Below are positions 45,280 through 57,000 of a stretch of DNA of 64,000 nt, piece by piece. The notes under the pieces are model-generated. The model was given only the letters and a program-made list of their open reading frames with translations. It searched no databases and was not told where the DNA came from. The translations under genes and the position numbers were made by a program. The first letter of the stretch is position 1, and each line of letters opens with the position of its first letter. Origin of the DNA: Cryptomeria japonica (taxonomy: Eukaryota > Streptophyta > Pinopsida > Cupressales > Cupressaceae); assembly GCF_030272615.1 (NCBI RefSeq), contig NC_081413.1:445758538-445822537 (forward strand), read 5' to 3'.

Positions 45280-48200
45280 GAAGTTCTTATAATATTGTTA
45301 TTATAAGATCTAATTATTTTATTAAAGAATACAAAGAAGACATAAAGACCATGTGATTTCTTTTTATCATATAATTCTTTGTTTAAGAATGGATAAGACA
45401 TCCTTAAAACCTTTCAAATTCTCTTCCAAAGCTTTACCTTCATGCTATTCATATACACAAAATATTTCATGTGATTTAAAGAACCTATAAATATAGTTAA
45501 TGTTCTTATTATGCCTTTTCTTTAAATGAGGTGCTTTTAATTAAGGTTTAATTTATCTAATTATTTATTTCATTCAATATTTGAGATTAAAATATAAATA
45601 TAAAATAGTAGATATTTTGAATGACATTGATTGGAAATATTTTTGGAGTGTAATTATTTTGACGACTTTTAAAAAAAAGGTAATATAGTAAACTAATCAA
45701 TTTACACAAGTTTTATTTATATAATTTTAGTGTACTTATTTTTATTTAGTTGTAATTTTTGTTTAGAAAAAATATATCATGCTTGACCAATAACAATAGA
45801 AGTATTTTTAGACGTTACTTTGACTAATAAAATAATAAAAGTGATTATAATAATATTATTTATTTATTCTAGCTAAAATCATATCTGAGGTTAAATATGT
45901 ACAAGAAATGTAGGAAAGTAAATACAATAAAGTGTTCAGATCCATACTAATTAGATTTATTCTCATAAAGATAATAAAAATTTATAATACAAAATTTAAT
46001 AGTTAAATAAAATTCTAATAGATAAAATTTGTATATGCATTAGGGAAATCATACATAAAAAAAAGAGTTAGAATTTTCATAGCAAAATATTCTTTTATTA
46101 ATGCTTCTTGTTACAGGAAATCATTAGATACAATATTGTATTATGGGAGTTCTCTTTTCTTGTAACATAAAGAGTGACAAAGAGTTCCATGCATAAAGAT
46201 CAATAGATAAACTATATAAAATTTAATCTTTTTGAAAATATGCATGTATACCAATATTTATAGCAAGATTTCCTAGCAGTACAATCAAGAGTTCCTACAA
46301 AAAATGTTCAAATTTCAAAATTTTATGTCAATATTAGAATGAAATTCTTAATTATTACATATTCATTATTCCTTTTGATAGTTGAGATGATTTGGGTAGA
46401 GGAAAAGGTTCCCAAATCAATAAATTTGGCAACATAGTATTTTGTCAACCATGCCAAGTTAATTGGATCTCATGTCTTGAGTAGTGAAAAGGAAGGGGCT
46501 ATTATAATTGAATGTTCAAAAGTGCTTGTATGGAAGAAGTTTTGAATTTTATGAGCGATGTCATATTGAAAAAAAGAATTCTAATGTTAAATAATTAACT
46601 TAGTGTGATCATGTGGAAGCCAAAAATATTAAAACTAGATTGATGGATGATATTATAGTTGAAAAATATGATAAATGTGACTCTAAACCTATATTAGATA
46701 GGAAAAATGATGATAGATCAATTGATTCACACTATCAAGTTTGACAAATGATTTCTAGATTTTCTTGATAACGCTCAAGAGCATACCATATGGATTCAAG
46801 GAAAGGGCTATGAAGAAAATATTAAAAAATGAAAATTGGGTAGCCCTAAATCAATATATTATCACCAATAAGGATAGGCCTACACATGACATAGATAAAT
46901 GGTTTGAATTAAAGATCAAAATTTCTCCTCCTTATATTAAAAATACCCACACACTATTGTATTGGATGCACCATGACATCATCTAATAATAAACAATCTT
47001 CAAGATTTAGAAAGCCTAAAAAATTAACTTGCATGTCATAAAAGTCAAATTTATAAAATAGGAACATAATATATTTAGAACATGAGCCATTATGAACATA
47101 AATTTGTAAAGAAAAAATGAAAAAAAATGGCACCTATATCATAGGATTCACTATATTTTTGTGAATCATAGGGGTTGTTTTATTGGGGAAATAAATACAA
47201 TCTTAAAAAAATGCATCCATTGATTGCAAAATTCAAGAAAGCTAAAAAAAATTGAGGAAAAGAAGACAACTATTTCCCAAACATGCTTTAGGCAAGTTAG
47301 AAGTTTTTCAAAATCTCAATTTTCAAGTTAGATCTTAACTCTTGTAAAATTTTGAACTAATGCTTTGATTCTAAGTTTGTTCAAAATATTTTATGAATGA
47401 TTCACCACAATTTATAGAGTACCCTCAATTCTATTGATGAATTGATTATTGCTAATTCATTTTATATAAAATAATTTGGGAAAATATTATCATATTGGGA
47501 CCCATCTTAGCCTTTTTTCTCAATTAGTTGTATGAGTTCGTCATGGGAGAGCACTTGATGACTTTTGTTAAGTGATGAGGGAAATACCTATTGAAAAAAC
47601 TAATTTATATGTATTTAAGTGTTTTAAATAATTTATACTATGTTATCTATTTGTATCTTGTATTATTTACTATTTCTTTCTAAATCTAGGACATATTTAT
47701 CTTCTATATATTTTATTTGTGACTCATGTCTCTTATTACAAATAGCCTATTAGATTTGCAATTGTAGAGCTTCTAGACATTAGTATAGAAAGCATTATTG
47801 ATTGGAGAGATAACTATCTAGAATATTTTAACTTCTTTCTTGGCTATGGTGTGTAGAGTTGTGGGCATTTCCTTGAAATGCAAGGTCAATGTAAAGGATG
47901 ATGAATTCTATTATATCTCCTTGCAATAATTTTTTTATAGAGATTTGATGAGGTTGACAGAATCTATATTTAGCATAAATTGTTCAATAAATGTTTCCTT
48001 GATGTACTAGCTTTCTGCTTGTTTATCTCCAATCTGTTTTATAGATCAATCTCCTTTTCTTTTGTCCCCTTCATAGTTTGGGCCTATGTTTTTTATGTAA
48101 TTTAATAAGTTTGATAACTCTTTTATTCTTATTTAGTCACTTATTACTGAAAAGAACCAATCCTTATAGGCCTTACAGTAGTATTAACCTTGTTTTTGTT

Positions 48201-49255
48201 TGGTTTCTCCTTCAATTCCTCCAGATGTTTAGATAGTACATATGTAGTGGCCTTTTTGATAAGCGTCTATATTTTTTAGTAGATGAATCCATACTTACCC
48301 CTTTTATCTTCACTCTACCTTCTTAAAGTTGTTTCTTCAATTATTCTACCTACAAGTCATTGGCCTCAATGGCGTATGCTATGCATCTAATATAGTTGCT
48401 TTTCTTTCTACTTCCTTGAAATTGGCCTCTAATGTCTTTGTGGTTTGTTTGTTCTAATTTGACTCATTTACTTTTTTTATATTTTGACTCAATTGGATCA
48501 ATGAGGAGGTAACTATTTCAGCAACCTCATATAAAAACTTAGCTTATTCTTACATTCTTTATTTATTGGGTCACTACTTTTATCTAGTAGTTAATAGCTA
48601 ACATTTTCCCTATGTATAATGAATGAAAAATGTAAAACAAAGTTTTAGGTTAAGCATATTACCCTTTTTGTGGTTAGTTCAACATCTTGTTGTAATTTTA
48701 TCTTTATAACAATAGAAGTGTTAATGAACTGGGGATTGGTAAACTATATAGATTTGTAGGGACAATAGCTAAGAGGAATCCAAGGCTTGGGAAGATAGTG
48801 GAAAATTCACTTAGAAAGATAAAATATAGTAAACTATAGCTTAAGGGAATTGAGGTAAGGCCATTTAATATTGCCTAGCTAGAGGGAGTAATGATGATGG
48901 TAATATTAAGGTGAGAATATAATCAAAGAGGTAGTTGCATGGGGGATTGCCAGAAGTGAATCTAAGATATCCTATGATAGAAACTTGTAATATAGAAAGA
49001 GGATGTTGAATAGGTACTTACATACGAATGGAAAAAGACACGGAAATAAAAATGGATTGGATAGAAGAAGGAACATTATTTAATAAGAAAACAATAAAAA
49101 ATCATGTCATAGAATGAGAAAAGGGAAGAAAAATATTTGTAAAAAACGTGGTGCTTGTTGATATCTATTGTGAACTAATTTTTAAGTTTACTTACTATTA
49201 CTCTTCCTCCCAACTTTTAACATTCATCCGCGGCACATCACATTCCCTTAGTAAT
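45280..49255. other. Long AT-rich intergenic region
   Basis: 45,280-45,410 continues the ERF unit flank (AAAGAATACAA-GAAGACA-AAAGACCAT, matched near 51,000). The remainder is AT-rich. The frame at 46,765-46,986 is listed separately. 47,600-48,650 is T-rich and may be the antisense of an old element. I recognise no intact gene. Confidence 0.5.
46765..46986 (+). pseudogene. Unrecognised ORF fragment
   Basis: A 73-residue frame (SIPYGFKERAMKKILKNENW, then RPTHDIDKWFELKIKISPPY, HTLLYWMHHDII) has protein-like composition, with charged helices, tryptophans and prolines. Flanking sequence at 46,380-46,760 has shorter similar pieces separated by stops. It may be the relic of a transposon or host protein. 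I cannot name a family. Confidence 0.3.
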
Positions 49256-49900
49256 TTTCTCATCCTTTCCTATCAATAATCTTTGTAGCCGTTGAACTAA
49301 GAAATTGTAGGAGTTGGACAAGGGAATAAGTGAAGTGTGTACTAATCTACTAGAAAGAAACAAAGCATAACAATTTTATACAAATGGAACTTTCCGGAAA
49401 CAGCCTTCCTCGATCACTTTCACCCGAACCAACAACGAGTTTCGTGTGAATCAAAATAATGAAGATGCCTTTAATGGAAGAAGGATGAAACATCCAACCG
49501 CAACTTCAAGGCCCATTGATTCTCAATTCACATTCAACCCTCAAATGTGAACGCTCACTACAATTGGGTGCCGCACTGCTATTTCTGACTCACCCCAACG
49601 CGGCTATTTATAAGAAAGTTTGCCCCCATTATGGATGCCCAGCATAGTTCAAGAATCGATCTGTACAAACCTAATATCTCTCTTTCACACGATGCAATTA
49701 AGCAATATTCCAGCTATACAGTATTTGCGAGGAGACAAGCAGCTACTCGTTATGTTCATGGAATGATCAATATTCGTGCACACACATAACAAGTACGTGT
49801 GTCTTAAGGAGTCGGTTCACAGGAAGTGAATGACTGGTCCACGAATAAATGACTACATTAAACGTATCTAAGTGCTAAACTTGGATTTGAGATACGAAAT
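49256..49900 (+). pseudogene. ERF pseudogene 3 (AP2 domain deleted)
   Basis: 49,290-49,385 matches the end of the ERF-2 intron (TGTAGGA-TGGAACAA-GAATAA, GTGTACTAA, TAGAAAGAA, AATTTTATACAAAT, as at 42,590-42,665). At 49,386 it jumps into exon 2 at the NFPE end of the AP2 domain (GGAACTTTCCGGAAAC) and continues through AATAATGAAGATGCCTTTAA, ACATTCAACCCTCAAAT and TTTCACACGATGCAATTAAG to 49,720. The 3' end of the intron and the entire AP2 coding region are missing, and the frame is broken. Confidence 0.75.
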
Positions 49901-51067
49901 ACCATAAATGTATCTCAATTCACATTCAACCCACAAATATGAACGCTGACTACAATTAGACAAGGCGCTGTTTGTCTCAATATCTGAGCTTCATGATCAT
50001 ACTCGGTGTGAAAAGCACAATGCTAAAAGCGCTCTTTCACATAATACAATGAAGCGAGATTCCAGATGTTAAAAGCGCTCTTTCACATGCTGCAATAAAG
50101 CGACGTTCCAGCTGTAATATATTTGTGAGGAGACAACTACTTATTTGTTCTTGGAATAATCAATGTTCGTTCACACACAAAACAAAGTGCGTATGTTTGA
50201 AATGGTTGGATTGGAGGATGTGAAGGAATGAATGGTTCAGAACTTGCGAAATAACTGACTATAGCAATACGTGTATCTTATATGTTGAAGTTCGGATTGT
50301 GAGAAACATATACCATAAAAATATTCACTTAGGATTTGAAATTCTTTTATTCAGTCACAATTCTATATTTCTATAATCAATATTTAAAGAACATTTTGAT
50401 ATGTAGAAACTGAAATTATTTTTATTTTATAAGAGTTGTTTTATATTTATAATATTTAAGAAAGTATTATTATTTTAAAAAATTGAATTTATTTTTTATA
50501 AATAGTAAATATGTATATATTATATTTGTATATTTATATATAGTTTTCTGATAATTAATAATAATATTTGATGTTTAAAATTATAGTTTATTATTATATA
50601 TTAGATATTTTTAATTTAAAAAAATTAAAATAAAAAAAATTATATTCAAGAAAAAGTTCAACTATTATAATTATGATTATGAGTAAAATAAAGATTTTGA
50701 ATTTTAAAAAAATAATATGAAGACAATACATTATAAAATGTTATAACTTTCATCTTAAATTTTAAATGCTTAATGTTGAAGATAAATTGTAAAATAATAT
50801 TTTTTTTGTTATAAATAATCTTGTTAGATTTAAAGTTACCACACATCATAATCTGAAGAAAGGACTAACATATTGGACATAAAAATATTAAAGATTATTG
50901 GACATTATGATGACTTCAAAGGAACTATTTGAGATAAGATATATAACTATTAAATTATTAAACTTCTTAAAATATTATTTTTATCACACTATGTAATTAT
51001 TTAATTAAAGAATATAAGGAAGACACAAAGACCATACAATTTCCTTTTGATCATATACCTTGTTCTA
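49900..51067 (+). pseudogene. ERF pseudogene 4 remnant and 3' flank
   Basis: A second partial copy of exon 2 begins at 49,915 (TCAATTCACATTCAACC) and includes two versions of a segment reading AAAAGCGCTCTTTCACAT (50,025 and 50,068). From 50,125 it continues into the conserved 3' flank (GTGAGGAGACAACTA, GGATTGGAGGATGTGAA, GTGTATCTTATATGTTGAAG) and on to about 51,067, parallel to 44,300-45,410. No coding capacity remains. Confidence 0.65.
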
Positions 51068-51667
51068 ATTAGATAAATGAAGAGGGGTCCTGAACCCTTA
51101 CACTTTGTTCTGATTAATAAAAGCAAGATAGGCCCGTACCATTACAAATCCACAAAGCGACACCAAGAGCACATGAGGGATGCACAACCAACAAAAAAAA
51201 ACCCCACCAAAGCACACTGAAAACCCAATAGGACGAACATAGATCGAGCAACTAAACTAAAAGACCAGCAAACATACAAAAACTAGGAACTCCAAAACAA
51301 TAGACAACCAGTGAGTAGAGACACAAAGTGATGGTCTACTGCATGGGGGTACTCTTTCCTTGACAATCCTGGCACAAACTAAGCACTTTATCACAAAAAT
51401 AGACTTTTTTACTCAAACGAATCCCAGAATTTAGAGGAGACCAATATGGAGTCAGGGGTGGTCTTAACCATCAAAGCAGTAGGAGGAACTCTATTCATCT
51501 TTTTTTTTTTGCCCTTTTCCTCTCCATCTCATTGTTGATAGCCTTTAGGGAGGCATTGTGCTTGCTAGCCACATTCTTGCAAGAAGAGTTGACCTCCTCA
51601 ATTTGTTTTTTAAGAGCCTCCTGAGTTTTGTTGACCTTTTCTAGCTTGATCTTGCTACCCACCATCT
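51068..51667 (-). mobile_element. LINE-E: 5'-truncated LINE 3' end
   Basis: On the minus strand the right end encodes a coiled coil (KIKLEKVNKTQEALKKQIEE, EVNSSCKNVASKHNASLKA, NNEMERKR) in the style of the ORF3 C-terminus. It is followed by a non-coding trailer containing GGGTTCAGGACCCC near 51,090. The left end is fixed by loss of the ERF flank similarity. The right end abuts a copia LTR fragment. A target duplication was not identified with confidence. Confidence 0.6.
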
Positions 51668-52023
51668 TCATCATTTTGGTAATATTGATTATGTGTTGTC
51701 ATTAATGTCAACACTGTATCCCAGTTGGGTATTCTTCTTTCCTGGTTGGTTCCTGGTCTCGATTGGACTTGGTTTTGGCTAATTCTAATCCGGTATGATG
51801 AGATCCCTGTATTCAATTTTGGATGGTTATTCAAGATGGTTACATGCTTGTCATATTCAGGTGGTGCATTCTTTCTTGGGAAGAAATTGGTCCCATGGCT
51901 TAGCAAGAAACAATCATGCACTTCATTATCTACTGCTGAAGCCAGATATGTAGCTACTGCAACAAGTTGTACTAAGATTTTATGGATGAAGCAAATTTAG
52001 AAGGAATAAGGATAAATCATGTT
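51668..52023 (+). mobile_element. copia-4, 5' part: LTR start fused to an RNase H fragment
   Basis: 51,668-51,858 matches the first 200 bases of the LTR at 59,918 (AATATTGATTATGTGTTGTC, GTCAACACTGTAT, GGTTGGTTCCTGGTC, GGTTACATGCTTGTCATATT). At about 51,860 it switches into copia RNase H coding sequence (GGAFFLGKKLVPWLSKKQSC, SLSTAEARYVATATSC, LWMKQ), so the rest of the LTR and gag-pol are deleted. LINE-A then interrupts it at 52,023, and the element resumes at 59,646. Confidence 0.7.
52006..52023. repeat. LINE-A target-site duplication, left copy
   Basis: ATAAGGATAAATCATGTT here is repeated exactly at 59,628-59,645. The 18-base perfect duplication defines LINE-A as 52,024-59,627. Confidence 0.95.
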
Positions 52024-52222
52024 TTTGATAAAGATAAATGGGTTTTACATGGACCCGAATCCAAAATTTTTACAACAATTGACCATTAACCAAACAGACA
52101 TGAACCAACATCAAAACAGGGGAGCACCCCCGAATAGTCACGAAAACAAAAGAGATGTAGACAAACAAGACAAAACAAAAGAAAGACTCTCAATTAATAG
52201 AGATCACTAGATCCTTGTTCTT

Positions 52223-53709
52223 CTAGATGGAACTCTTGTTGATTTCCTCCAGGTCCTCCATAATGAATCTGGAGGTACCCTTGTTTCTTCTCCTGCTTTT
52301 GGTTCTGGAACTAGGACCAGTGGTTTTGTTGTCTCCAGCAGCCATATCTTCCCCTCCAAGATCTTTCACTGGTTCACTGTGGTAGGATCTGTAATCAGCA
52401 ACCATGGCATTGGTCTTTTCAAGCCCCTCTATACTGTTGTTCATGGCTTCTTTACTTATGTCAACCAGGCTCTTGAGATTTTTCTTAATCTCTTCCATAC
52501 ATTGTTCCACCTTTTCAATTCTTTGTTCGTGATTATATTTCATCACCTCGATGTCCTGGGAGAGCTTTTGGGTCATAATCACAAGTTTCTTAGATTTGTT
52601 GGGCTCAGGGGAGGTAGTGAAGATATCAATAATCTCTTTAACCCCCACTAAGAGGGTATCGATTTCGCACTCCACCCACTTGCAGTAGCTCTCCTGGCTT
52701 TTGGTAGCTTCCATAACCAGGTTCATCAGGTTACCAGTCCTCTGTATCCCACAGTTCTCATGGTCTGCTATTTTTCTTTCAAGTCATTGATAAGGATATC
52801 CAATTTAATTCCTTGCTCTAAATTCTTCGGACCATAGTCCTTAGCCACCAACTTCTTCTTTTTAGAGAGGGACTCGGCCTTAGAGATCAATTTGCTAGTG
52901 GTTTTGTATTTGTTGGCTGCCCATCTGGGAGGATTCTTACTACTAAACATCCCAGGGGTGACCATCATCTCCCCTTCATCCACTGGTTTATATTCAGGGT
53001 CATCAAGAGGAACCCCACTATCTTCCAAATCCCTTTTCGAGTCAGAGACATCCTAGATATTAGTATGTTGGCCAGTCTTAGTTAGAGGGGGCACAACTTC
53101 AAGGGATTTTGTGTACTCCATGATGAGCACAATAAGTCCGTCATAGAGAATAGGGTTGTTTGGATTCTTCGAATCTTTTTCCAAGCTATTTTCTAGAGAG
53201 GAGGCCAGATAGAAAGGAACAAAAATGATTTTACCATGCCTAAAGTGATTTAAAATAGTAAAATAATAGGAAAAGATGCTGGCATATCTGCCATCAAGCG
53301 TAATATACCTCATGATGAACTCGACAATGTCAGCCCAAGGAGCCATAAGATCTTTCCTATTGTAGCCGCCATCAACCATCTTGGTAACTCTATAGCTCCT
53401 TGTCTTTGTCAAAGAAACTCGTTAAGTCCTCCTCCCCAGTTTTCCTATCTCTATAAAATTGTCTGCCAGTCATCACCAGACCAGTGACCATCACCACCAG
53501 GGTTTCATTAATCTGATACTCGGTGCCATAAGCCCTGAGGCTCCCTTTTTTCCACCTGTTGAAAAATTCCTCCATGAGCAGAGGAGAAGGGCCATGAAGT
53601 CGATCCAGAAGGGAATGATTCCCTCATCATCGACTTCTTGCCACACATCCTTGTTTTTCTTCCATTTCTTGCAAGTAGATGGCTCTTTCTTGTTCTTGTC
53701 CCCACCCAT
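52223..53709 (-). pseudogene. LINE-A ORF3 (unrecognised, about 495 codons)
   Basis: ATG at 53,709 lies about 300 bases after the RNase H end. It starts MGGDKNKKEPSTCKKWKKNK and VWQEVDDEG. After a frame break come GPSPLLMEEFFNRWKKGSL and YQINETLVVMVTG, RQFYRDRKTGEEDL, KMVDGGYNRKDLMAPWADI, YITLDGRYASIFSYYFTIL, NHFRHGKIIFVPFYLAS and VLIMEYTKSLEVV. Then follow an acidic region, the lysine cluster LSKKKKLVAKDYGP, IKLDILIN, a coiled coil (NHEQRIEKVEQCMEEIKKNL) and a basic end (SRTKSRRRNK, RFIMEDLEEINK). There are at least three frame breaks and one TAG at 53,053. Family unknown; by analogy it could be a second nucleic-acid or multimerisation protein, which is speculation. Confidence 0.75.
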
Positions 53710-53730
53710 TATGCTCCTGGTCACCGAATA

Positions 53731-53835
53731 GCAGAAAATGGGCCACACCAGAGAAGGCACTAACCAGTCGCAGGAAATAGGCCACACCAGAAAAGTCTCC
53801 AAACAATAGCAAAAAATGGGCCACACAATAAGATA
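53731..53835 (-). repeat. Three 39-bp tandem repeats just upstream of ORF3
   Basis: GCAGAAAATGGGCCACACCA and variants start at 53,731, 53,770 and 53,809, exactly 39 bases apart. On the minus strand they keep an open frame of 13-residue repeats (WPIFCY, WPISCD, WPIFCY cores) that continues into the ORF3 ATG at 53,709. They lie between the RNase H end and ORF3. They may be a decayed spacer or an N-terminal extension. Confidence 0.7.
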
Positions 53836-54003
53836 GAAAATCTAGTCACCAGGGAAGTTTCTAGATCTTCGGTTAGGGAAAACCAAAAAGAGTCATTTCC
53901 CCATCAGCACAATGAAATCATGATGAAAGATCATTGATTAACGCAATAATCATCATGGACCAGCTTGCACATATTTTGGGGGAATTCATCCCTACTACTC
54001 CAT

Positions 54004-57000
54004 CATTTAGTCGCCATGTATCCTAGCACCAGATTGTCCTATAGATCTGTTGCCTTGTTGCCTTCCTGGTCTACGGGCGAGATTTTGAAATCTGCCTACT
54101 CATTTATTATATCTTGGTAATCCTTGATCAGGTTAGCTATCGTCCAACTAGGATTCATGCATCCACTTAGACAATTAACAGTGTTTAGTGATTCAAACTT
54201 TAGTAAAGCCTTCTCTTTTAGCCATGTGTAACCCAATGTGGGCAGCGTTGGCTTCTGCATAGTGGTTAGACTGGGTGCCCAGAGGGAGCACCACCGCAAA
54301 AACCAACATACCAAAATGATTCCTAGCCACTCCCCCACACCTAACTAGCCCAAGATTCCCTTTAGCCGGCCCATCCATATTAATTTTTATCCAACCCATA
54401 GGGGGAGGATGCCAAAGAACATTTTGTCTACACTACTTGGATTTGTGCACTAGATTGGCAATATTCCAATCAATTTGCCACCAATTGATAGTATCCCAAT
54501 CCTCCTAGAGAGTAGGGAGGGGATGGTTGTTCTTTTTGCTAGAGCAGGAGTGTAGAAAATTCTCCTTGGTAGCAATGCAAATTTTAGTAGCCACAACAAA
54601 AGTTGGAGTTTCCAAATCCCTAAGGACTATTATTTTTTTCTTTCCAGATGCCCCAAGCGATATGCGGAAGAGATAAATTCCAAAGAACTCCTAAAGCCTG
54701 ATTATCAGAGGGAAATTTCCATTCAAACCACATTTGATGGATAGTATCAAGGAAGACCCAATCAATGTTCCAGATGTTAAGGAAGTGATTCCCAATATCC
54801 TTGGCAAAGGCGCAATGAAGCAGTAGATGGCCAACATTTTCCTCCACCTCTTTGCAAAGAAAGTATCTATTGGTAAGAGGAATATCTCTTCTGCAAACAT
54901 TGTCAATGATACAGATCTTACCCTGCATAAATAGCCAGAAAAATATGTTAATTTTAGGAATTAAGTGCTTGTTCCAGATACCAGCTCAAAAGACGGGGGG
55001 AGAAGCTTCTAGAGATGAACTTATAAGCATCATCAACCTTTAACTTCCCAGAAGAGGCTAAATTCCATAAAACTTCATCCTCCCCTTGAGAGAAAGGGAT
55101 GTGAATACAATTCAACCAGGGTTGCATAGGTAATAGAGCATTATCTACATAATTGAGGTCCAACCAGACTCCATTTCTAATATAATCAACCACCCAAATG
55201 CCAATTTTTCTGAGACATTTCTTTGAAGGGAGAAGCCCAAACAAAGTCTGATAGGGGGCCATCACTAATCCACTAGTCATCCCAAAATCTGATTTTGGTA
55301 CCATTCCCTAGCATCCATTTGCAACCATACAAGATAAATTTGGAGGAGCCAAAGAAATTACTCCATAAATCAGAAACTGCGTTGGGAAGATCATAAGTTT
55401 CCAAAGTGTTTTGGATATCCAGAATGTGGTATTTATGTTTGAATATATCAATCCATTCATTATTATCTTTAAGGCATCTCCATAGATGTTTGGCCATCAG
55501 GGATTTATTGAAATCTCTCAGATTCTGGATATCCAGACCCCCCATGGATTTGGGAAGGCAAACCTGATTCCAAGACACAAGATATAATCTATTCTTAGAT
55601 TGAGTTCTAGTCCACAATTTTTTTTTTAATTCTTTCCAATTTATCAACAATTTCGGCTAGGATTTTGAATAGACTCATAGCATAAACTGGGAGACTCTGA
55701 AGAAAGGCTTTGAGTAGCTGGAGTTTACCATCTTGGCTTAACAAAGCACTTTTCCACCCAACCAATTTGTTCTGGAATTTATCTATAAGATTCACCCAAA
55801 AGGAGTCAAGAGCTGGACCATGGCAGAGAGGAAGACCTAAATAGGAGTCGAGCAAAGTTCCAACTTTGCAGCCAATAATCGAGGCAATCTTTAATTTCCT
55901 GTGTTTAGGGGTGTTAAAGAAGAAAATGGAGCTTTTAGGCAGGATAATTTTTTGCCCCGAACCATGTTCATAGATATTCATAGTCTTTTTTAAATTCTTA
56001 GCTTCTATAACCGAGCCTTCCCCCATCAATAGAGTATCATCAACAAATTGTTGATGAGAGCATGTGGAGGCCTGAGATGAGGGTCGTACGCCTGTAATAT
56101 TACCATTTTTGACTTTCCCTCTAAACAATTTTACTGAAAGTTTCACTCATCAAAATGAAAAGGAAAGGAGATAGAGGATCCCCTTGTCTTATGCCCCTAG
56201 ATGCAGAGAAGAAACCATAGGCAGATCCATTAATCAACATAGAAAATTTTGGGGTGGAAACACATTGCTCAATGATCTGGATGAATTTATCTCCGAATAA
56301 AAAATCCCTGAGGATTCGGAGGAGAGAGCTCCAATTGACTCTATCAAAAGCTTTCAGCAGGTCCAATTTCATAAAAAAAACTAGGTTTTTTATTGATAGA
56401 AAGGGAGTGGATATTCTCATGCACCACAATAATAGAATCCAGGATCTGCCTCCTAGGAACAAACACATTTTGATGTTTAGAAATTAAAGAGGGGATGAAA
56501 ATCTGAATCCTGAGCACTAGAATCTTGGTGAAGATTTTATAATTAGAATTGAAAATACTAATAGGTCTAAAATCTTGAAAAGAGCAGGCGTTTAGCTCCT
56601 TTAGGAGAGAGCGGGATCCAAAAAATTCTTGAACTGCAGTGACCACATCAAAGCAAATAATCTGCCAAATATTCTATAAGAAAAAAAGAGGGAAACCATC
56701 AGGGTCGGGGACCTTGTTACCTTCAAAAGAGAAAACTGCATTGTGAACTTCATCGGGAGAGGGAATTTTGGTAAGCTCCAAATTCATGTCCTGAGAAATG
56801 ATGGAGGGAACCTCCTGCAAGATTTCATTCTGGGCTAGAGGATCAAGAGGGTCATCCACAAAAAGGAGATTAGAGAAAAACTGATGGCTTCCTGGAAAAT
56901 CGCATCATGCTTATCAACTCATCTCTGTCCGATTTGAATTTTGTTTATTTAATTAGCAGCCCTGTGCTTAAGAGTCATCATATGAAATAACTTAGTGTTT

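Noticed and set aside
52223-53709. ORF3 as a captured host gene or separate transposon
   Set aside because: It lies inside LINE-A target duplications, and the same order after RNase H recurs in the diverged LINE-G. A single recent capture does not explain both.
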